Positions 61,023 through 64,000 of a stretch of DNA of 64,000 nucleotides are shown here, piece by piece. This stretch comes from JBCDGZ01 sp038750655 (GTDB lineage: Bacteria; Bacteroidota; Bacteroidia; Chitinophagales; Saprospiraceae): positions 23,970-87,969 of the forward strand of contig JBCDGZ010000007.1 in assembly GCA_038750655.1 (NCBI GenBank), in the 5' to 3' direction. Made by a program: the position numbers and the translations under genes. Position 1 is the stretch's first letter. The number at the start of each line of letters is the position of its first letter. The notes beneath the pieces are model-generated. The model saw only the letters and a list, made by a program, of their open reading frames with translations. It did no database searches and was not told the origin of the DNA.

Positions 61023-63222
61023 TGTATTGATGTTCGACAAAATACATATCGATCTTGCCTTTATTTTTCGCTTCAATTTTCCCACGGTGCGAGCAACAGA
61101 ACTGGTCTTTAATCAGCTCGTAGGTGGTCTGCGAGATGTTGATTCGGCCCGGCACTCCACTCGACTCCATACGGGCGGCCGTATTAACCGTATCCCCCCA
61201 GATGTCGTAGGCAAATTTCTTGCTGCCTACAATCCCCGCGATAACCGGGCCACTGTGTAGGCCGATACGGGTTTCCAGCGACGGCAACTGCTGAGTGCGC
61301 CTTTGTTCATTAAAGTTGCTCATAAAAGCCAACATTTCCAAAGCCGCCTGTGTCGCATCTGCGGCATGAGTGGTATTGGCCACCGGGAGGCCGCCTGCGC
61401 ACATGTAGGCATCGCCGATGGTTTTGATCTTTTCGATACCATGGCGGGAGGTGATTTCGTCGAATGCCCGGAAGCATTGATCCAGCGCTTCGACCAGCGC
61501 CTCGGGCGCCAGCTGCTCGGTCGTTTGGGTGAAGGATTTAAAATCGGTAAACAGCACGGTGACAGAGTCGTAACGCTGTGCGGCGGCCTTACCCCGCTGC
61601 TTTAGCTCCTGCGCCGTTGTGGCAGGCAAAATGTTCAGCAGCAGCTCCTCTGAGCGCTGTCGCTCCTGCTCAATGATTTGATTCTTACTGGCCAATTCTT
61701 GGTTGGCCTTGTTCTTCAGTCGATAGCGGTTGTAAAGCAAAACGGCCAACACCAGCAGCCCCAGTAGCCCCAAAAACAGGCTTTTGCGTTGCAGCTCCGT
61801 CTCCCTGAGCTGGGCTTGCTGTTGCTCGTTGGCGCTTTTTTGCTGTTCTAGCTCCAATTCCTTTTTCAAATCGCCATACTGCGCTTCTCGCTCATCCATT
61901 TCCATAACCAATTCCTCATTGAGGCGATCATAGCGCGTCTCATCGTACAGCTTGCGAAATTCATAGGCATTGGGGTAATTCCCGAGCTTGGCATAAACCC
62001 TGGAAAGGTCTTTATAGCCCTTCTGCTCATACTTTTTATCAACCAGTTCCTTCGCCATCGCCAAATAACGTTCGGTATAGTCTAATGCTTCCTGATACCG
62101 TTCTTGCCGCCGACGGACATCACCGATGCCATTGTAGACTTCCATGATTCCCTTCGCATCCTTTATCGATTCGCGAATACTTAGCGAGCGATTCAGAAAG
62201 CTCATCGCTTTTCGGAACTGTGCGCTAGCTTCATTGGGCTTTTTAATTTCAAGGTAATAGCTGCCCAGGTTTTTGTGGACCAGCCCAATATTGTTGTAAA
62301 TCCCTCCCTCGCCTTCGCGATCTTCCAGCGCCGTATACAATTCCAGGGCCTGGCGGTAATAATTGATCGCCAGCTCATATTGCTGCCGGCCCTTTTCCCA
62401 TTGATTTTTTTTAGTAAAGGTCTCTCCTTGATCGTCTTTGCTGTTACCGATATTTTGGTAGACGATGGCCAGCTCCCATTGATCCCCCTGCTCTTGGCGA
62501 ATGGCCAGTGCTTCCTCGTAATGTTCTGCGGCTTCCTCGAAGCGTTCCAGCTCTGTTTTGATATTACCGATCAGGTTGTGGGCATTGCCCATTTCATATT
62601 CATCATTGAGCCTTTTAAAGTAGGAGAGGTGGGTAAGGATATAATTGAGGGCGACGGGATAATTCCCTTGGGCCTCTAGTGCCAGCGCAATATTGTAAGA
62701 AACCCGAGCGATGCGCAGGCTGTCTTTGAGTTCTTTGCGTAGTTTGAGCGATTGGCGTAGGTTGGAGATTGCCGCTTTGAAGTTCCCCAGCGATTCTTCC
62801 AGATTGCCGATGTTGTTGTAAAGAGAAGCGACGCCTTTTTTGTCGCCCAGTTGTTGGCGGAGTTGCAGGGCTTTTTCGTAGTGTACTTTGGCGGTTTCGA
62901 ACTGCTCGGCGATGGCTTCGACCACGCCTCGGTTGTTGTGGGCCTGGGCCTCGCCTTTGGTGTAGCCCAGTTGCTGGGAGAGGAGGATCGACTGGTCGAG
63001 CAGCTGGCGGGCCCGGCCCGGCTCGCTGAATTTGTACTCCCAGGCCAGATCATTGTAGAGCTGGACCCTAAAGGTATCTTGCGGGGCCTTCCGTAGAGCT
63101 TGCTCCAGGCTGTCGATCAAGGGCTGCTCCTGGCCAAAGAGAGAGGGCTGCCAGCTGGCCCAGCAAAAGGCCATTAGCAGTAGGGGCAGGCCCCACTCTT
63201 TGGTATTCCAGTAGCTCAGCAT
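60988..63222 (-). CDS. TPR-containing class III adenylate/guanylate cyclase
   Basis: The 744-residue protein has a signal peptide or first membrane helix (to LFGQE, ~31). About eight TPR units follow over residues ~35-430 (for example AQAHNNRGVVEAIAEQFETA, exactly 20 residues), then a coiled coil (~440-490, ELELEQQKSANEQQQAQL). A membrane helix (LFLGLLGLLVLAVLLYNRY) and a signalling coiled coil precede a class III cyclase domain (~560-735). The cyclase shows the metal Asp in VLFTDFKSF, GDAYMCAGG, GLHSGPVIAGIVG and the transition-state WGDTVNTAARMES. The order matches periplasmic TPR sensors coupled to a cytoplasmic cyclase. Substrate-selecting residues were not resolved by eye. It is the middle gene of a three-gene unit. 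Confidence 0.93.
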   Translation of the reverse strand: MLSYWNTKEWGLPLLLMAFCWASWQPSLFGQEQPLIDSLEQALRKAPQDTFRVQLYNDLAWEYKFSEPGRARQLLDQSILLSQQLGYTKGEAQAHNNRGVVEAIAEQFETAKVHYEKALQLRQQLGDKKGVASLYNNIGNLEESLGNFKAAISNLRQSLKLRKELKDSLRIARVSYNIALALEAQGNYPVALNYILTHLSYFKRLNDEYEMGNAHNLIGNIKTELERFEEAAEHYEEALAIRQEQGDQWELAIVYQNIGNSKDDQGETFTKKNQWEKGRQQYELAINYYRQALELYTALEDREGEGGIYNNIGLVHKNLGSYYLEIKKPNEASAQFRKAMSFLNRSLSIRESIKDAKGIMEVYNGIGDVRRRQERYQEALDYTERYLAMAKELVDKKYEQKGYKDLSRVYAKLGNYPNAYEFRKLYDETRYDRLNEELVMEMDEREAQYGDLKKELELEQQKSANEQQQAQLRETELQRKSLFLGLLGLLVLAVLLYNRYRLKNKANQELASKNQIIEQERQRSEELLLNILPATTAQELKQRGKAAAQRYDSVTVLFTDFKSFTQTTEQLAPEALVEALDQCFRAFDEITSRHGIEKIKTIGDAYMCAGGLPVANTTHAADATQAALEMLAFMSNFNEQRRTQQLPSLETRIGLHSGPVIAGIVGSKKFAYDIWGDTVNTAARMESSGVPGRINISQTTYELIKDQFCCSHRGKIEAKNKGKIDMYFVEHQYNELPSRKGVYS

Positions 63223-63233
63223 AGGCGGTCTGC

Positions 63234-63755
63234 TTATTCTTCTAAGAGCAGTACGCCTGAGGCAATAAACTTGTATTCTTCGACAGGCTCGGTGATGGCA
63301 GCAATTTCTTCCGCAGACTTGCCTTCATCCTCGGCGTAGTGGCGCAGCTCGTCGATGCTGGTCGTTTCTTTGAATGCATAGCCATCCATGACCACCTTGC
63401 GGCCAGCAATATCCAATGGCATAAAGAAGCCGTAATCTTTAAATTTGACAAAGACTTCCCCTTGCTCAGGATTATCGGCGACGATATTCATCCAGCATCC
63501 CTTTTTCTGGCAAACGGATTCTACCGTTCCCGTAAACTTAGTGGCCACCGAGTCAGAGGTCTCCAGCTTCGTCAGCAGACCGTCCATACCAATAGCACCG
63601 TCGGCGGTAATGGCTTCTCCAAACTTTTGGTGTTCTACCGTCATCGAAGTTGCCGTATCTCCATCTTCCTGTTTGGTGGTTTGCTGGGCTGTTTCACCGC
63701 CACAAGCTGAAAACAGCGCAATCAGGAGTGCAAAAAAACTTATTTTCTTAAACAT
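63234..63755 (-). CDS. DUF4920 lipoprotein
   Basis: The 173-residue protein has a lipobox (LFSACG, Cys near 18) and an acidic linker. Its DUF4920 domain has GEAITADGAI, the Cys pair segment VESVCQKKGCWMNIV, VFVKFKDYGFFMPLDIAGRKV and a C-terminal YKFIASGVLLLEE. Function unknown; the Cys-x4-Cys could bind metal or form a disulfide. It lies 11 nt before the cyclase ATG and is first in the unit. The edge 63756-64000 is AT-rich; CAAAAATA at 63850-63857 (TATTTTTG on the minus strand) may be its -7 element. Confidence 0.88.
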   Translation of the reverse strand: MFKKISFFALLIALFSACGGETAQQTTKQEDGDTATSMTVEHQKFGEAITADGAIGMDGLLTKLETSDSVATKFTGTVESVCQKKGCWMNIVADNPEQGEVFVKFKDYGFFMPLDIAGRKVVMDGYAFKETTSIDELRHYAEDEGKSAEEIAAITEPVEEYKFIASGVLLLEE

Positions 63756-64000
63756 AAGTGTTGAGTTATAATGGTGTAAAAATAGTCAATTAATTAAGTT
63801 AAGGATTGTCCACTTAAAACGATAAATTTTTAGTCCAAATTAACAACTGCAAAAATATTTCAAAAATTTGACTTGAAGACAATAGTTGGCTTTCGAAAAA
63901 TGTTAATAGGTAATTCAAGTTGCAATTCACTTTTACAAGAGTCAATGCGTCAGATATTTGAATCACCACTACGTGGTTCACAAAATCTTCCTTACCTGCC

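Overview
The window looks like a chromosomal piece of a Bacteroidota bacterium, most likely of the Saprospiria (Lewinella/Haliscomenobacter-like). This is inferred from giant secreted proteins with SprB/PKD/HYR repeats, a type IX secretion (T9SS) C-terminal sorting domain, a GldB-like lipoprotein, a complete Bat operon, and promoters of the Bacteroidota form TTTG-N19..21-TAnnTTTG. No rRNA gene, phage, insertion sequence or CRISPR array was recognised.

Layout. 1-5762 (minus) is the 5' part of a giant exported protein whose N-terminus is a thioredoxin-like domain. 5883-8017 (minus) carries an acetyltransferase and NAD synthetase behind a promoter overlapped by a 25-bp inverted repeat. 8302-14824 (plus) holds a DUF547/beta-barrel fusion, a BamA/TamA-like barrel, dnaX, a Crp/Fnr regulator and pyrD. 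15179-24776 is mixed housekeeping and envelope genes: a 52-residue membrane protein, nadC, a PorT-like barrel, gldB-like, a 2OG-Fe(II) oxygenase, tatA, a double FKBP, a glucosaminidase, an MscS channel and an Xre-RES toxin-antitoxin pair. 25672-37962 is one 4096-residue T9SS adhesin-like protein, with a long structured leader and a strong terminator.

38398-48734 is an accessory locus. It has an outer-membrane TonB-type barrel, a 66-residue double-glycine peptide precursor with a three-fold Ser-Ser-Cys-Asn-Asn core, a radical SAM/SPASM maturase, an unrecognised helical protein, a C39-peptidase ABC exporter and a much shortened HlyD-like protein. This reads as a self-contained biosynthesis and export system for a radical-SAM-modified peptide (RiPP). 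It is my first candidate for an undescribed system. A GTG-started 503-residue protein of unknown function follows.

48745-58116 (minus) is a nine-gene Bat operon (MoxR, DUF3298, DUF58, DUF4381-like, BatA, BatB, BatC-like with a glutamine-rich tail, a one-domain BatD and a full BatD). 59771-60053 holds two tandem, nearly identical 125-nt tRNA-like genes behind a consensus promoter. They have anticodon GUC, a Leu/Ser-type D arm and an exceptional 56-nt variable region, and are my second candidate for something undescribed. 60429-63755 (minus) encodes a DUF4920 lipoprotein, a TPR-class III nucleotide cyclase and an overlapping HD-domain protein.

All calls rest on reading the sequence and on memory of families; no database search was run. 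Starts were moved from upstream TTG/GTG codons to internal ATGs where a signal peptide or promoter position argued for it.
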